A stretch of DNA of 64,000 nt, from assembly GCF_018982945.1 (NCBI RefSeq), contig NZ_JABRXE010000003.1, positions 124,001 through 188,000 on the forward strand. Reading direction: 5' to 3'. A program made the translations under genes and the position numbers. Origin of the DNA: Anaerostipes faecalis (GTDB taxonomy: Bacteria > Bacillota > Clostridia > Lachnospirales > Lachnospiraceae). Below are positions 24,673 through 33,024 of this stretch, piece by piece (positions within the stretch are counted from its first letter, which is position 1; every line of letters starts with the position of its first letter). The notes under the pieces were generated by a model. It saw nothing but the letters and a program-made list of their open reading frames with translations, was not told the origin of the DNA and made no database searches.

Positions 24673-25558
24673 GGTTCAATTCCTTTAAAACCGTTGGAAT
24701 ACTATCAAAAATTCGATTGGCAATTTCCGGTTTATTCATAGTATAAATATGAATACCATCTACCCCATTGGTAATTAGATCAATAATCTGCTGGGCTGCA
24801 TAATTAATTCCAATTTCCTGCATTGCTGCCGGATTATCGTAATATGCTTCAATCATAGTGGATAACTGGTACGGGATCGTACATCCACACATTTTTGTAG
24901 TACGAATCAAAGATTTTGCATTGGTAATCGGCATGATCCCAGCTAGAATCGGGACATTAATTCCAATTTTCCGTGCTTCGCGCACCAGTCGGTAATAATA
25001 ATCGTTGTCAAAGAAAATCTGTGTAATCAGATATTCCGCTCCCGCATCTACCTTCTTTTTCAATGCTTCCAGATCCCTTTTAAATCCATCGGCTTCCTGA
25101 TGGGTTTCCGGATAACATGCACCAGACAGACAAAACTGTCCTGGAAAATTCTCATGAATAAATTCATTTAATTCACTGGCATAATGAAATTCCAGCTTCT
25201 TTGGATCAAAATCTGTACTTTCTGCCGGATAATCGCCTCTCAATGCCAGTATATTATCAATATTTTCTTCTTTTAATCTATTACATTCTTTCAGAACATC
25301 TTCTTTGGTCGATGTAATACAGCTTAAATGAGCAACCGATTCTATTCCATATTCCTTCTTAATAGCAGATGCAATTTCTACTGTTTTACCTTTAGTAGAT
25401 CCTCCTGCTCCATAAGTAACACTAATAAAATCCGGGGATAATTTTGATAATTCTTCAATTGTATAATATATAGAAGAAATATCTCCCTCCTTATTCTTTG
25501 GCGGGAAAACTTCAAAGGAAATGGTTGCCTTTTTCTTTAATATTTCTGATATTTTCAT
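24665..25558 (-). CDS. metF: 5,10-methylenetetrahydrofolate reductase
   Basis: MetF reduces methylene-THF to the methyl donor used by MetH. The 297-residue FAD-binding TIM barrel begins with the typical ISFEVFPPKNKEGD (catalytic Glu), and contains SVTYGAGGSTKGKT, LRGDYP and the FDNDYYYRLVREARK segment. It is the first gene of metF-reactivator-metH. No S-box, T-box or cobalamin riboswitch was recognised in its 5' region; short CATG-containing repeats are present instead. Confidence 0.97.
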   Translation of the reverse strand: MKISEILKKKATISFEVFPPKNKEGDISSIYYTIEELSKLSPDFISVTYGAGGSTKGKTVEIASAIKKEYGIESVAHLSCITSTKEDVLKECNRLKEENIDNILALRGDYPAESTDFDPKKLEFHYASELNEFIHENFPGQFCLSGACYPETHQEADGFKRDLEALKKKVDAGAEYLITQIFFDNDYYYRLVREARKIGINVPILAGIMPITNAKSLIRTTKMCGCTIPYQLSTMIEAYYDNPAAMQEIGINYAAQQIIDLITNGVDGIHIYTMNKPEIANRIFDSIPTVLKELNHD

Positions 25559-25597
25559 GGTTTGTTCCCCCTATTTTCTTTTGTAGCTTCAATTTTA

Positions 25598-25624
25598 TCA
25601 TGTTCATTTTTTCATGTCCATGAA
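25598..25624 (-). promoter_or_regulatory. Candidate operator upstream of metF
   Basis: Two copies of TCATGTyCAT (25598-25607 and 25612-25621) lie 14 bp apart about 40 nt before metF, and the second is part of the palindrome TTCATG-TC-CATGAA. They are positioned where a regulator of the methionine operon could bind. I know no regulator with this motif. Confidence 0.35.
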
Positions 25625-25678
25625 TTCCCGATTTATTGTGCTATCAAATTCTTATAGCCCGTAAGAGTTATTTCCTAT

Positions 25679-25724
25679 AACAAAGCGGACAAGTCCGCTT
25701 CAACTTCCTCTATCCCTTACTCAT
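25679..25724 (+). repeat. Terminator-associated repeat, truncated copy G
   Basis: Only module 1 (AGCGGACAAGTCCGCT) and a degenerate module 2 remain (CCCTTACTCAT). The copy ends directly at the A-tract of the ftsH terminator, the same position taken by complete copies elsewhere. Confidence 0.75.
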
Positions 25725-25769
25725 AAAAAAAAGAGATGTTGGATATTTCATAATCAAACATCTCTTTTT
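25725..25769. terminator. Intrinsic terminator of ftsH
   Basis: AAGAGATGTT pairs with AACATCTCTT across a 16-nt loop. A-tract on the left and T-tract on the right make it functional on the minus strand, ten bases after the ftsH stop, and possibly in both directions. Confidence 0.8.
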
Positions 25770-25778
25770 CATCACCTT

Positions 25779-27761
25779 TTATTCTTCGTCATCTTCAACC
25801 CATTTTGCATAACCTGATTGAAAATCCGGTGCCTCAGTAGCTGTTTCTTCTGTCATCTGCTGCTGTGGTTCTTGTGTTTCAGTATCTTCTTTTTCCTCCG
25901 GTTTCGGATTCTTATATTTATCGAAAATTTCCATGAATTCTTTTCCTGTAATCGTTTCTCTTTTAATCAGGAACTGGGCTGCTTCATCTAAAATGTCCAT
26001 ATTATCACGAATATAAGTTAATGCCTTGGCATAGGCATCTTTTAATATCTTCATGACCACTTCATCCACTTTTGCTGCTGTAGAATCAGCACAGTTCATT
26101 ACCGCACGTCCGTCCAGATAACGGTTGGTAATGGACTCCAGTCCGATCAATCCAAATTCATCAGACATTCCATACTGGGTCACCATAGCTCTGGCAATGG
26201 ATGTTGCACGTTCAATATCATTGGATGCTCCTGTGGTAATAGTATTAAATTTAACCTCCTCTGCGGCACGACCCCCAAAGAAAGATACCAGATCTGCCAG
26301 CATCTCATCTTTCTTATTGAGATATTTCTCTTCTTCCGGACGCTGCATGGTATATCCTAAAGCTCCCATGGTACGTGGTACGATCGTAATCTTCTGTACC
26401 GGTTCAGACTCTTTCTGCAATGCCATAACCAATGCATGACCCACTTCATGATATGCAACAATCTGTTTTTCCTCGTCTCCAAGAATTCGATCTTTCTTTT
26501 CTTTTCCGGCAATAACCACTTCCACAGCTTCAAATAAATCTTTCTGGGAAACAGCTTTTCGACCTGCCTTTACAGCTCCCAAGGCCGCTTCATTGATCAT
26601 ATTTGCAAGATCAGATCCTACTGCCCCGGATGTTGCCAGAGCAATTTCTTCAAAATCAACCGTCTCATCCATCTTGACATCTTTGGCATGAACTTTCAGA
26701 GTCTCAATCCTTCCTTTCAAATCTGGCCGTTCTACAATAACCCTACGGTCAAATCGCCCAGGACGAAGCAATGCCTTATCCAGAACTTCTGGTCGGTTGG
26801 TAGCTGCAAGGATAATAATACCTTTAGAAGTATCAAAACCATCCATTTCCGCAAGCAATGCATTCAAAGTCTGCTCACGTTCATCATTACCTCCACCGTG
26901 AATTCCATTATCACGGCTCTTACCAATGGCGTCAATCTCATCAATAAAAATAATACAAGGTGCCATGGACTGCGCCTGTTTAAACAGATCACGTACACGA
27001 GAAGCTCCTACACCGACAAACATTTCCACAAAATCTGAACCGGATAATGAGAAAAACGGTACATTAGCTTCACCTGCCACTGCTTTTGCAAGCAATGTCT
27101 TACCAGTTCCCGGAGGACCTACAAGCAATGCTCCTTTTGGAAGTTTCGCACCAATTTCTGTATATTTCTGAGGATGATGCAGGAAATCCACCATCTCAGT
27201 TAACGTTTCTTTTGCTTCTCCCTGGCCTGCTACATCTGCAAATGTAACTCCAGTCTTTTTCTCCACATAGACTTTAGCATTTGATTTTCCTACACCCATC
27301 ATTCCGCTGCTTCTTCGCATCATCATCACAAGAAAACCAAAGATCAGAATAGTTGGTATCAGATTCAGAACAACCGTCCAAAATGTATCCATAGGATCCT
27401 TTGGTTCTTTTTCAAACTTAACATCTCCTTTGGAAAGCCGTTCCACCAACTGATAATCTCCATCAATCCTTTCCACTTTATATGTGGTTTTATAAAATGG
27501 ATTACCTGTTTTTTTCGGTGTCACTTTCAGCTGACTGTCTGTCACAACAACTTTTTTTACCTGTTTATTGTCCAGCATGGTAATAAATTTATCATAAGAA
27601 ATGGTCGTTTCTGTACCATTTTTCCATTTGGAAAGAATCTGATTAAAAAAGAAAGTTCCCAAAATTGAAATTACAAGAAAAAAAGTCAGCATCTTGATTG
27701 TCTTTTTCTTATTTTCTTTATCGTTTTTATTATTACTATTATTATTCTGTTGATTATCCAA
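25779..27761 (-). CDS. ftsH: ATP-dependent zinc metalloprotease FtsH
   Basis: FtsH is a membrane-anchored AAA+ protease that degrades misfolded membrane proteins and short-lived regulators. The 660-residue protein has a basic Asn/Lys-rich N terminus, TM1 (about 23-42), an extracytoplasmic loop, TM2 (about 127-147), Walker A GPPGTGKT (215-222), Walker [12 protein letters not shown], arginine-finger SRH region and protease motif HEVGH (438-442, HEXXH). The C-terminal tail is acidic and Gln-rich. The start is TTG, chosen because AAAGGAGG lies 7 nt upstream and no ATG fits. It is monocistronic here, apart from its usual tilS-hpt neighbours. Confidence 0.97.
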   Translation of the reverse strand: MDNQQNNNSNNKNDKENKKKTIKMLTFFLVISILGTFFFNQILSKWKNGTETTISYDKFITMLDNKQVKKVVVTDSQLKVTPKKTGNPFYKTTYKVERIDGDYQLVERLSKGDVKFEKEPKDPMDTFWTVVLNLIPTILIFGFLVMMMRRSSGMMGVGKSNAKVYVEKKTGVTFADVAGQGEAKETLTEMVDFLHHPQKYTEIGAKLPKGALLVGPPGTGKTLLAKAVAGEANVPFFSLSGSDFVEMFVGVGASRVRDLFKQAQSMAPCIIFIDEIDAIGKSRDNGIHGGGNDEREQTLNALLAEMDGFDTSKGIIILAATNRPEVLDKALLRPGRFDRRVIVERPDLKGRIETLKVHAKDVKMDETVDFEEIALATSGAVGSDLANMINEAALGAVKAGRKAVSQKDLFEAVEVVIAGKEKKDRILGDEEKQIVAYHEVGHALVMALQKESEPVQKITIVPRTMGALGYTMQRPEEEKYLNKKDEMLADLVSFFGGRAAEEVKFNTITTGASNDIERATSIARAMVTQYGMSDEFGLIGLESITNRYLDGRAVMNCADSTAAKVDEVVMKILKDAYAKALTYIRDNMDILDEAAQFLIKRETITGKEFMEIFDKYKNPKPEEKEDTETQEPQQQMTEETATEAPDFQSGYAKWVEDDEE

Positions 27762-27846
27762 ATTAGTTCCTCCTTTGATTCATAAGCACCATTATATGTT
27801 TTCTGTTTTTATAAATCAATAAAACTATTCTAAACTTTTTATAATT

Positions 27847-28242
27847 TTAGCGAAAAATTGCATCTTTTTCATAATATTGGCTTTTTAGAACCAGATATGG
27901 AAAAGATGTACCCCTTTTCTGATGCTCTTTCGTAACCCCAATCAAAGTGGTATCAATATAAATATGATCCTGATCCATGGAAAACTCCCTAACTCTAATT
28001 TTATATCCTTTTCCAGGCTGTCTTCCATATCCGATTACATAATAGGTAAAATCTCTGGTGGAATAAGTAAAATGAAAAACCTCTTCTTTCTCCTGATCAA
28101 TCAGATTCATCAATTCTCTGGGCAATACACTTTTTTTACAAACCGCATAAGTAACATTTTCTCTTCTTCCCCGTACTTCTTTTTTTACACATCCTGTCAT
28201 GAGAAAAACTGCTAAAAATAGAATCCAATATATTTTTTTCAT
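27847..28242 (-). CDS. Small lipoprotein, PrcB_C-like
   Basis: The 131-residue protein has a lipoprotein signal (LAVFLMTGC, lipid Cys about 18). The mature part contains YYVIGYGRQPGKGYKIRV, then a short beta-rich stretch and a terminal FPYLVLK, a pattern like PrcB C-terminal domains, which in oral spirochaetes accompany a surface protease. The resemblance is by pattern only. It lies between pynP and ftsH on the same strand with no visible functional link. Confidence 0.6.
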   Translation of the reverse strand: MKKIYWILFLAVFLMTGCVKKEVRGRRENVTYAVCKKSVLPRELMNLIDQEKEEVFHFTYSTRDFTYYVIGYGRQPGKGYKIRVREFSMDQDHIYIDTTLIGVTKEHQKRGTSFPYLVLKSQYYEKDAIFR

Positions 28243-28277
28243 ATTGCTTCCTGCTTTTTTTATACTTTATGCCTTTT

Positions 28278-29585
28278 CTAAAAAAATAAGACGTCCTGGA
28301 TCATAGACTTTTTTTCTGCTTTCTCTGTGGAAATAATAAAATTTTTATAGAAATGCTCTTTTGCTCTCTCAACTTTATCCTTATCATTTCCATGGATTTC
28401 TGCCAATACGTCTCCACGACATACAGCATCTCCAACCTTTTTATGAAGAACCAGGCCAACTGCCGGATCAATAATACTTTCTTTTGTTTCTCGTCCGCCA
28501 CCTAGGATCAGAGAACAAATCCCCATCTCTTGTGTTTCAATACGATTAACAGTTCCCTCTTCCCCTGAATATATTTCTTCTATTATATGGGCCTTTGGAA
28601 GCAGCGATGGATTTTTTATTGCATTTATATCTCCACCCTGTGCTTCTACAAACTGCAGAAATTTCTCCATGGCTTTCCCGCTTTCCACAGCCTCCTTTAT
28701 CTGACAGATTCCATCCTTAACATTTTCCGCTTTTCCAACAGAAATCAGCATATATGCTCCAAGATTATAAACCAGTTCCGTAAAATCTTCCGATCCCTTT
28801 CCCAAAAGAGTATCAATTGCCTCCTTCACTTCCAGAGCATTTCCAATGGCATTTCCCAATGGCTCATCCATATTGGAAATAACCGCTGTCATTTTTCTGC
28901 CGGCTTTTGTTCCAATTTCTACCATAGCCCTGGCAAGTACTTTTGCATTTTCCGGTTTTTTCATAAATGCACCGTTACCTGTTTTTACATCCAATACGAT
29001 GGCATCGGCTCCTGCTGCCAGTTTTTTACTCATAATACTGCTGGCAATCAATGACATCTGATCTACCGTTGCCGTGACATCACGCAATGCATACAGCAAT
29101 TTATCTGCCGGTGCCAGATCTTTTGTCTGCCCCATTAAAGCAATTCCGATTTGTTTCACCTGAGTTATAAACCGTTCTTCTGTAAGAGTTGTACAAAATC
29201 CTGGAATACTTTCTAACTTATCTATGGTCCCTCCAGTATGCCCAAGCCCTCGTCCTGACATTTTGGCAACCGGCACCCCCAGTGATGCAATTACCGGAGC
29301 CAGTACCAGGGAAGTTTTATCTCCTACCCCTCCAGTGCTATGCTTATCTACTTTCAGACCCGGTATAGATGACAAATCAAGAAAATCACCACTTTCTGCC
29401 ATTGCCTGAGTCAGATTATAGGTCTCTGAAGGATTAAGCCCTTGAAAATATATTGCCATCATCATGGCTGACATCTGGTAGTCAGGTATCACTCCCCTGG
29501 TGTATCCCTCTACCATCCAGTCAATCTCCTGTTTGGTCAGATTCTCTCCATTACGTTTCTTTAAAATCAAATCATACATACGCAT
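28278..29585 (-). CDS. pynP: Pyrimidine-nucleoside phosphorylase
   Basis: The 435-residue enzyme cleaves uridine/thymidine with phosphate to the base and (deoxy)ribose-1-phosphate. It has the alpha domain, the phosphate-binding signature KHSTGGVGDKTSL at 81-93, the family motif KMSGRGLGHTGGTIDKLESI, and a C-terminal PYNP barrel domain (VGLVLHKKVGDAVCRGD). Length matches Firmicute PynP. Its ATG has AAAGGAGG upstream and it is divergent from rubrerythrin. Salvage partners such as deoC or cdd are not adjacent. Confidence 0.95.
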   Translation of the reverse strand: MRMYDLILKKRNGENLTKQEIDWMVEGYTRGVIPDYQMSAMMMAIYFQGLNPSETYNLTQAMAESGDFLDLSSIPGLKVDKHSTGGVGDKTSLVLAPVIASLGVPVAKMSGRGLGHTGGTIDKLESIPGFCTTLTEERFITQVKQIGIALMGQTKDLAPADKLLYALRDVTATVDQMSLIASSIMSKKLAAGADAIVLDVKTGNGAFMKKPENAKVLARAMVEIGTKAGRKMTAVISNMDEPLGNAIGNALEVKEAIDTLLGKGSEDFTELVYNLGAYMLISVGKAENVKDGICQIKEAVESGKAMEKFLQFVEAQGGDINAIKNPSLLPKAHIIEEIYSGEEGTVNRIETQEMGICSLILGGGRETKESIIDPAVGLVLHKKVGDAVCRGDVLAEIHGNDKDKVERAKEHFYKNFIISTEKAEKKSMIQDVLFF

Positions 29586-29683
29586 ACCAGATACCTCCTT
29601 TTATTTATTATATCATAACCAGAAAACCATGCATATTTTCCCTTTTCCTGACTATAATATTCTTATCATACGGAGCAAAAAAA

Positions 29684-29732
29684 TTGACAAATTGTATTTC
29701 AAGTGATATAATAATATCAGTAATAATTACTG
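29684..29732 (+). promoter_or_regulatory. Consensus SigA promoter with Fur/PerR-like operator for rubrerythrin
   Basis: TTGACA (29684-29689), a 17-nt spacer and TATAAT (29707-29712) form a perfect consensus promoter. Immediately downstream CAGTAAT-A-ATTACTG (29718-29732) is a perfect 7-1-7 inverted repeat, matching the geometry and AT-rich core of PerR/Fur boxes (TTATAATnATTATAA), and covers the expected +1. Strong promoter plus overlapping operator implies tight repression relieved by peroxide or metal limitation. Confidence 0.7.
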
Positions 29733-29751
29733 TTTTTAAGGAGGTAATCAA

Positions 29752-30294
29752 ATGGCAGATTTAAAAGGAACAAAAACAGAAGCAAATTTAATGGCAGCAT
29801 TTGCCGGTGAATCTCAGGCAAGAAATAAATATGATTTTTACTCTAGTCAGGCAAAAAAAGATGGATATGTTCAATTTGCAAATATTTTCGCTGAAACTGC
29901 ACTAAACGAAAAAGAACATGCAAAAATCTGGTTTAAGATTCTTCATGGCGGAAGTGTTCCATCCACAATCGAGAACTTAAAAGATGCCGCTGCAGGAGAG
30001 AATTTTGAGTGGACAGAAATGTATCCAACCTTTGCTAAAGAAGCAAAAGAAGAAGGATTTGATGAAATTGCCAACCTTTTCTCAATGGTAGCTGAAATTG
30101 AAAAGCATCATGATGAACGCTACCAGAAACTCAGTGCAAACCTGGACGAAGATATTGTATACAAACGTGATGTTGAAGTTGCATGGATCTGTACCAACTG
30201 CGGACATGTTCATTTCGGAAAAGAAGCACCAAAAGAATGTCCAGTATGTGCACATCCTCAGAAATATTTCAAAATTCAGATTCAGGATTATTAG
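29752..30294 (+). CDS. rbr: Rubrerythrin
   Basis: The 180-residue protein reduces hydrogen peroxide in anaerobes. The N-terminal ferritin-like domain supplies the di-iron ligands (Glu20 in [11 protein letters not shown], the EKEHAK motif, and later [10 protein letters not shown]), and the C-terminal rubredoxin domain has the CTNCGH and CPVCAH pairs that bind one Fe. AAGGAGG lies 7 nt before the ATG. It is monocistronic, with a consensus promoter overlapped by a PerR-like box and a repeat hairpin acting as probable terminator. Confidence 0.97.
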   Translation: MADLKGTKTEANLMAAFAGESQARNKYDFYSSQAKKDGYVQFANIFAETALNEKEHAKIWFKILHGGSVPSTIENLKDAAAGENFEWTEMYPTFAKEAKEEGFDEIANLFSMVAEIEKHHDERYQKLSANLDEDIVYKRDVEVAWICTNCGHVHFGKEAPKECPVCAHPQKYFKIQIQDY

Positions 30295-30303
30295 TTAATT
30301 AAA

Positions 30304-30440
30304 GAACAAAGCGGACAAGTCCGCTATCAACTCCCTGTATCCCTCAATTATGAGGGACTTGCTCCGCTTTGCGTGCCGATGTGCAGCAGTTTTAACTGCT
30401 TTCCTTTGCACATCGTGCACATCCGCGCGGAGCGTTTTTT
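30304..30440 (+). repeat. Terminator-associated hairpin repeat, copy D (lacks module 4)
   Basis: It is almost identical to copy B through modules 1-3 but ends after GCGGAGCG-TTTTTT. Here the module-3 stem (GCTCCGC at 30361-30367 with GCGGAGC at 30427-30433) plus six Ts directly follows rubrerythrin in the sense direction, so it probably works as the rbr terminator. This copy lies between convergent genes; the others follow minus-strand genes. Confidence 0.85.
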
Positions 30441-30458
30441 ATCTGATTCCCCTGTAAA

Positions 30459-31223
30459 TTATTTTCTCTCTTTTAGCTTGTTATTGCGGCTTTTTTTCTT
30501 CAATACCGCTACCATCCCAATAATTACAATCATATCAATTGCAAATAAAATTTTACGCTTAAATCCTGTTGAAACACTTCCCAGTACTCTGGATTCCCTA
30601 ATATGTGCTTTCTGATCCATAGCTTTCAATTTTTCTTCATTTCTAATTTCTTCTATTGTCAGATATTTTTTCAATTTCCACCTCCTGTCATAAATTTTTG
30701 TTTTATTGTTATATATTTCTCTACTATTATTTTTTGCAGAGAAACTTTTCATCTGACCATCTGAATTAATAAAATATTTCAATGCAGTTTTTTTGAAAGA
30801 CAATTCATTATGAAAAGGTTCAAAAGATAAGGTCTTATAATCATCTGTATCTACTTCATAAATACCATTGCCAATCTTCCAGTTCTGCTTATCCTTTTTT
30901 AATGATGCTACAACATTATCCCCTTCTTCCAATATTTCCTTTTCATGGTACGACCATCGATAAGAAATATATCCTGATTTATCTACCACATAGCGATGAT
31001 TCTCTTCCCTTTTTGCAATAGTATCATCACTTAAATCCACATTAATATAATCTGTCACCTTTAACACAATATAATCTTTTGAAGTGTGACTGACTTTTCC
31101 TACAAACAGTACATCCTGATTTTTATTCTGCATTATCATTTCTTCCGGATCAGAGGCAAATATATTTACAGAGCAGGAAAAGATCGTTAGTATCACTCCC
31201 ATGACAACCAGATATTTTTTCAT
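30459..31223 (-). CDS. Exported protein with C-terminal membrane anchor, unknown function
   Basis: The 254-residue protein has a signal peptide ending near IFASDPEE, an extracytoplasmic domain of about 190 residues rich in beta-forming, Asp/Lys-containing segments, and one C-terminal TM helix (about 226-242) followed by a basic tail, giving an outside-facing topology. The first part (VLFVGKVSHTSKDYIVLKV) resembles a small beta-barrel. AGGAGG lies before the ATG. I do not recognise a family. Transcription converges with rubrerythrin. Confidence 0.75.
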   Translation of the reverse strand: MKKYLVVMGVILTIFSCSVNIFASDPEEMIMQNKNQDVLFVGKVSHTSKDYIVLKVTDYINVDLSDDTIAKREENHRYVVDKSGYISYRWSYHEKEILEEGDNVVASLKKDKQNWKIGNGIYEVDTDDYKTLSFEPFHNELSFKKTALKYFINSDGQMKSFSAKNNSREIYNNKTKIYDRRWKLKKYLTIEEIRNEEKLKAMDQKAHIRESRVLGSVSTGFKRKILFAIDMIVIIGMVAVLKKKSRNNKLKERK

Positions 31224-31319
31224 CTGACACCTCCTCCTCTTGTCCTTTATATTATATACAAATAAAAAGCTAAATTTATGACGAAAAAACTGAATAAATC
31301 TTAATTTTTTCTATAGAAG

Positions 31320-31352
31320 AGCGGCGCGCTTTTTTGTTACATGGGAAATTTA
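31320..31352 (+). repeat. Degenerate repeat fragment (copy J)
   Basis: GCGGCGCGC-TTTTTT-GTTACATGGGAAATTT resembles the module 3/module 4 junction of complete copies (GCGCGGAGCG-TTTTTT-ATTACATAGGAAATTC). It ends at the A-tract of the next terminator. Confidence 0.5.
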
Positions 31353-31394
31353 AAAAAAGGACCGGATACTGCTTTTGCAAAATCCAATCCTTTT
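31352..31394. terminator. Intrinsic terminator of the Thr/Glu-rich lipoprotein gene
   Basis: On the minus strand AAAGGA-TT-GGAT pairs with ATCC-GG-TCCTTT around a 14-nt loop, followed by seven Ts. Confidence 0.75.
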
Positions 31395-31412
31395 GTTATG
31401 ATACTTTCTTTT

Positions 31413-31865
31413 TTATTTTACAGATAAAATCTGCATATTAGCCTGTCCCGCTTTGGCTCCATATGTAAATGTTATCTTGCTTCCTTCTCCCTTATCATTC
31501 AGAGCCTTTTTCACATCTTCGTTATACACAAAAAAGGTTTTGTATTCACCGTTGGCCATCTCTACTTCAACAGAACTTGAATCTACCCATCCGTTAAATG
31601 TTCCTGTTCCTGTTTCAGGTTTTGCTTCTTCATCTTCTTTTGTCGCAACATCATCACTGTCTACTGGCTCTGTTGTTGCTTCTGTTGTTTCAGAAGTTGC
31701 AACTGTTGTCTGTGCATCTTCTGTTGTTGCCTCTGTATCTTTACTTTCTGTTGCTTCTGTTGTTACTTCAGACTCCGGACTGCTTGGGCTCTTTTTCCCG
31801 CATGCCACCAATGAAACGGCACCAATGAGTAATATACCTGCTATCAATAAAAATCTCTTTCTCAT
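31413..31865 (-). CDS. Small lipoprotein with Thr/Glu-rich linker
   Basis: The 150-residue protein has a lipoprotein signal (IGAVSLVACG, lipid Cys about 22), then about 65 residues of low-complexity Thr/Glu/Ala repeats (ATTE-like), then a compact C-terminal domain of about 55 residues beginning GTFNGWVDSSSVEVEMANGE. The linker resembles a cell-wall-spanning tether holding a small surface domain. The C-terminal domain is not recognised. It has its own terminator. Confidence 0.75.
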   Translation of the reverse strand: MRKRFLLIAGILLIGAVSLVACGKKSPSSPESEVTTEATESKDTEATTEDAQTTVATSETTEATTEPVDSDDVATKEDEEAKPETGTGTFNGWVDSSSVEVEMANGEYKTFFVYNEDVKKALNDKGEGSKITFTYGAKAGQANMQILSVK

Positions 31866-31985
31866 GATTCATACTCCTTTCTGAATTTATAATCAGTATA
31901 TCCCATTTAAAGTTGAATGACAAGATAATATCATATTCCAGCTTTTACCATCATATCATTAGAGGTAGAACTTTGAGGAGGATAT

Positions 31986-32963
31986 ATGTTGAACGAGAAA
32001 TATCAAATGTTATTGGACCAATATGATATTTGTACTGATTACCTGAAACGGGGTCGTGGCGGAGTCCTGTGCCATACCAGTCACGGAATTTATGCCCTGG
32101 CGCAGACTTCACTCTCAGAAGAACGGCTTTTTGCTGTATCTCAGTGGACAAAAATGCTAAAAGATGCAGGATTCCTTTATACCGATCAGTACATTTTAAA
32201 TAGAAATGACTGTTTTCTTACTTACGATAAATATTATGAGACCTATACTCTGCGAAAAACATTTACCGGATCTGAATGTGACATTCATTCTTTAAAAGAT
32301 CTTCAGATTGCAGCATCCAATCTTGGAATGCTTCATCGAATTTCCCTGAATCTTTCTTTTCCAATGAAAAATATCAAAAAATACCTTTCGATTCCAAAAC
32401 AATATCAGCAAAAATATTCAGAAATGAAAAGTATTTACCGCTTTATCCGCAACAAAAAAAATAAAGGAACCTTTGAGTATCTTTTCATAGAACAAACTGG
32501 TGATTTCTGGAAACAAATGGAAAGTTCTCTTAGCCTTCTTGAATCTTCTGCACCTTCTCATTCCGGATGGTGCCATGGTTCTTATAACCACCATAACGTA
32601 CTGATTACTGATCATTTTCCTGCAACCATTCATTTTGAGCATTTTTATTATGGATATCCTATTTTGGATTTGTACTATTTTCTGAGAAAAGTTCTTGAAA
32701 AAAATAATTACCGTTTTACCTATTGTGAAGCTGTTTTAAAAAATTATAGCAGAGAACTTCCTTTGTCTTCCAATGACTATTCCTGTCTTTACGGGCTGTT
32801 TTTATTTCCGGAAAAATTCTGGAAAATCTCAAATCAGTATATGAGTCACAAAAAACACTGGGTTTCTCCACGATATATTGACAAATTGGAAGAATTTGTT
32901 TTATCAAAAGAGCTTCGAACAATTTTTCTCGAAAAATATGTACAAATTTATAATGTATTTTAG
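31986..32963 (+). CDS. CotS-family spore coat protein (kinase-fold homologue)
   Basis: The 325-residue protein has the CotS/YsxE-type aminoglycoside-phosphotransferase fold: N-lobe YALAQTSLSEERLFAVSQWT, and a catalytic-loop equivalent WCHGSYNHHNVL followed by ATIHFEHFYYGYPILDLYYFLRK. In active APH-like kinases the first motif is HGD and the second has metal-binding Asp (IDFD or IDWE). Here they are HGS and HFEH, so catalysis may be lost. Such proteins are made in the mother cell and assembled in the spore coat. GGAGGA lies before the ATG. Confidence 0.78.
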   Translation: MLNEKYQMLLDQYDICTDYLKRGRGGVLCHTSHGIYALAQTSLSEERLFAVSQWTKMLKDAGFLYTDQYILNRNDCFLTYDKYYETYTLRKTFTGSECDIHSLKDLQIAASNLGMLHRISLNLSFPMKNIKKYLSIPKQYQQKYSEMKSIYRFIRNKKNKGTFEYLFIEQTGDFWKQMESSLSLLESSAPSHSGWCHGSYNHHNVLITDHFPATIHFEHFYYGYPILDLYYFLRKVLEKNNYRFTYCEAVLKNYSRELPLSSNDYSCLYGLFLFPEKFWKISNQYMSHKKHWVSPRYIDKLEEFVLSKELRTIFLEKYVQIYNVF

Positions 32964-33024
32964 TTCATTTTAAGGTATAATTAAACAAAGGCATTTAAAA
33001 TAACTTAAAGGAGGAGTTAATCTT

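Noticed and set aside
25559-25678. SAM (S-box) or cobalamin riboswitch upstream of metF
   Set aside because: None of the conserved core sequences and no terminator hairpin are seen in the 120 nt before metF.
30373-30615. Plus-strand ORF overlapping the end of the exported protein gene
   Set aside because: It begins in repeat copy D and then runs antisense through a supported gene.
31598-31828. Leu-rich plus-strand ORF
   Set aside because: It is the antisense reading of the Thr/Glu-rich linker of the lipoprotein; repeated ACT/GAA codons give poly-Leu.
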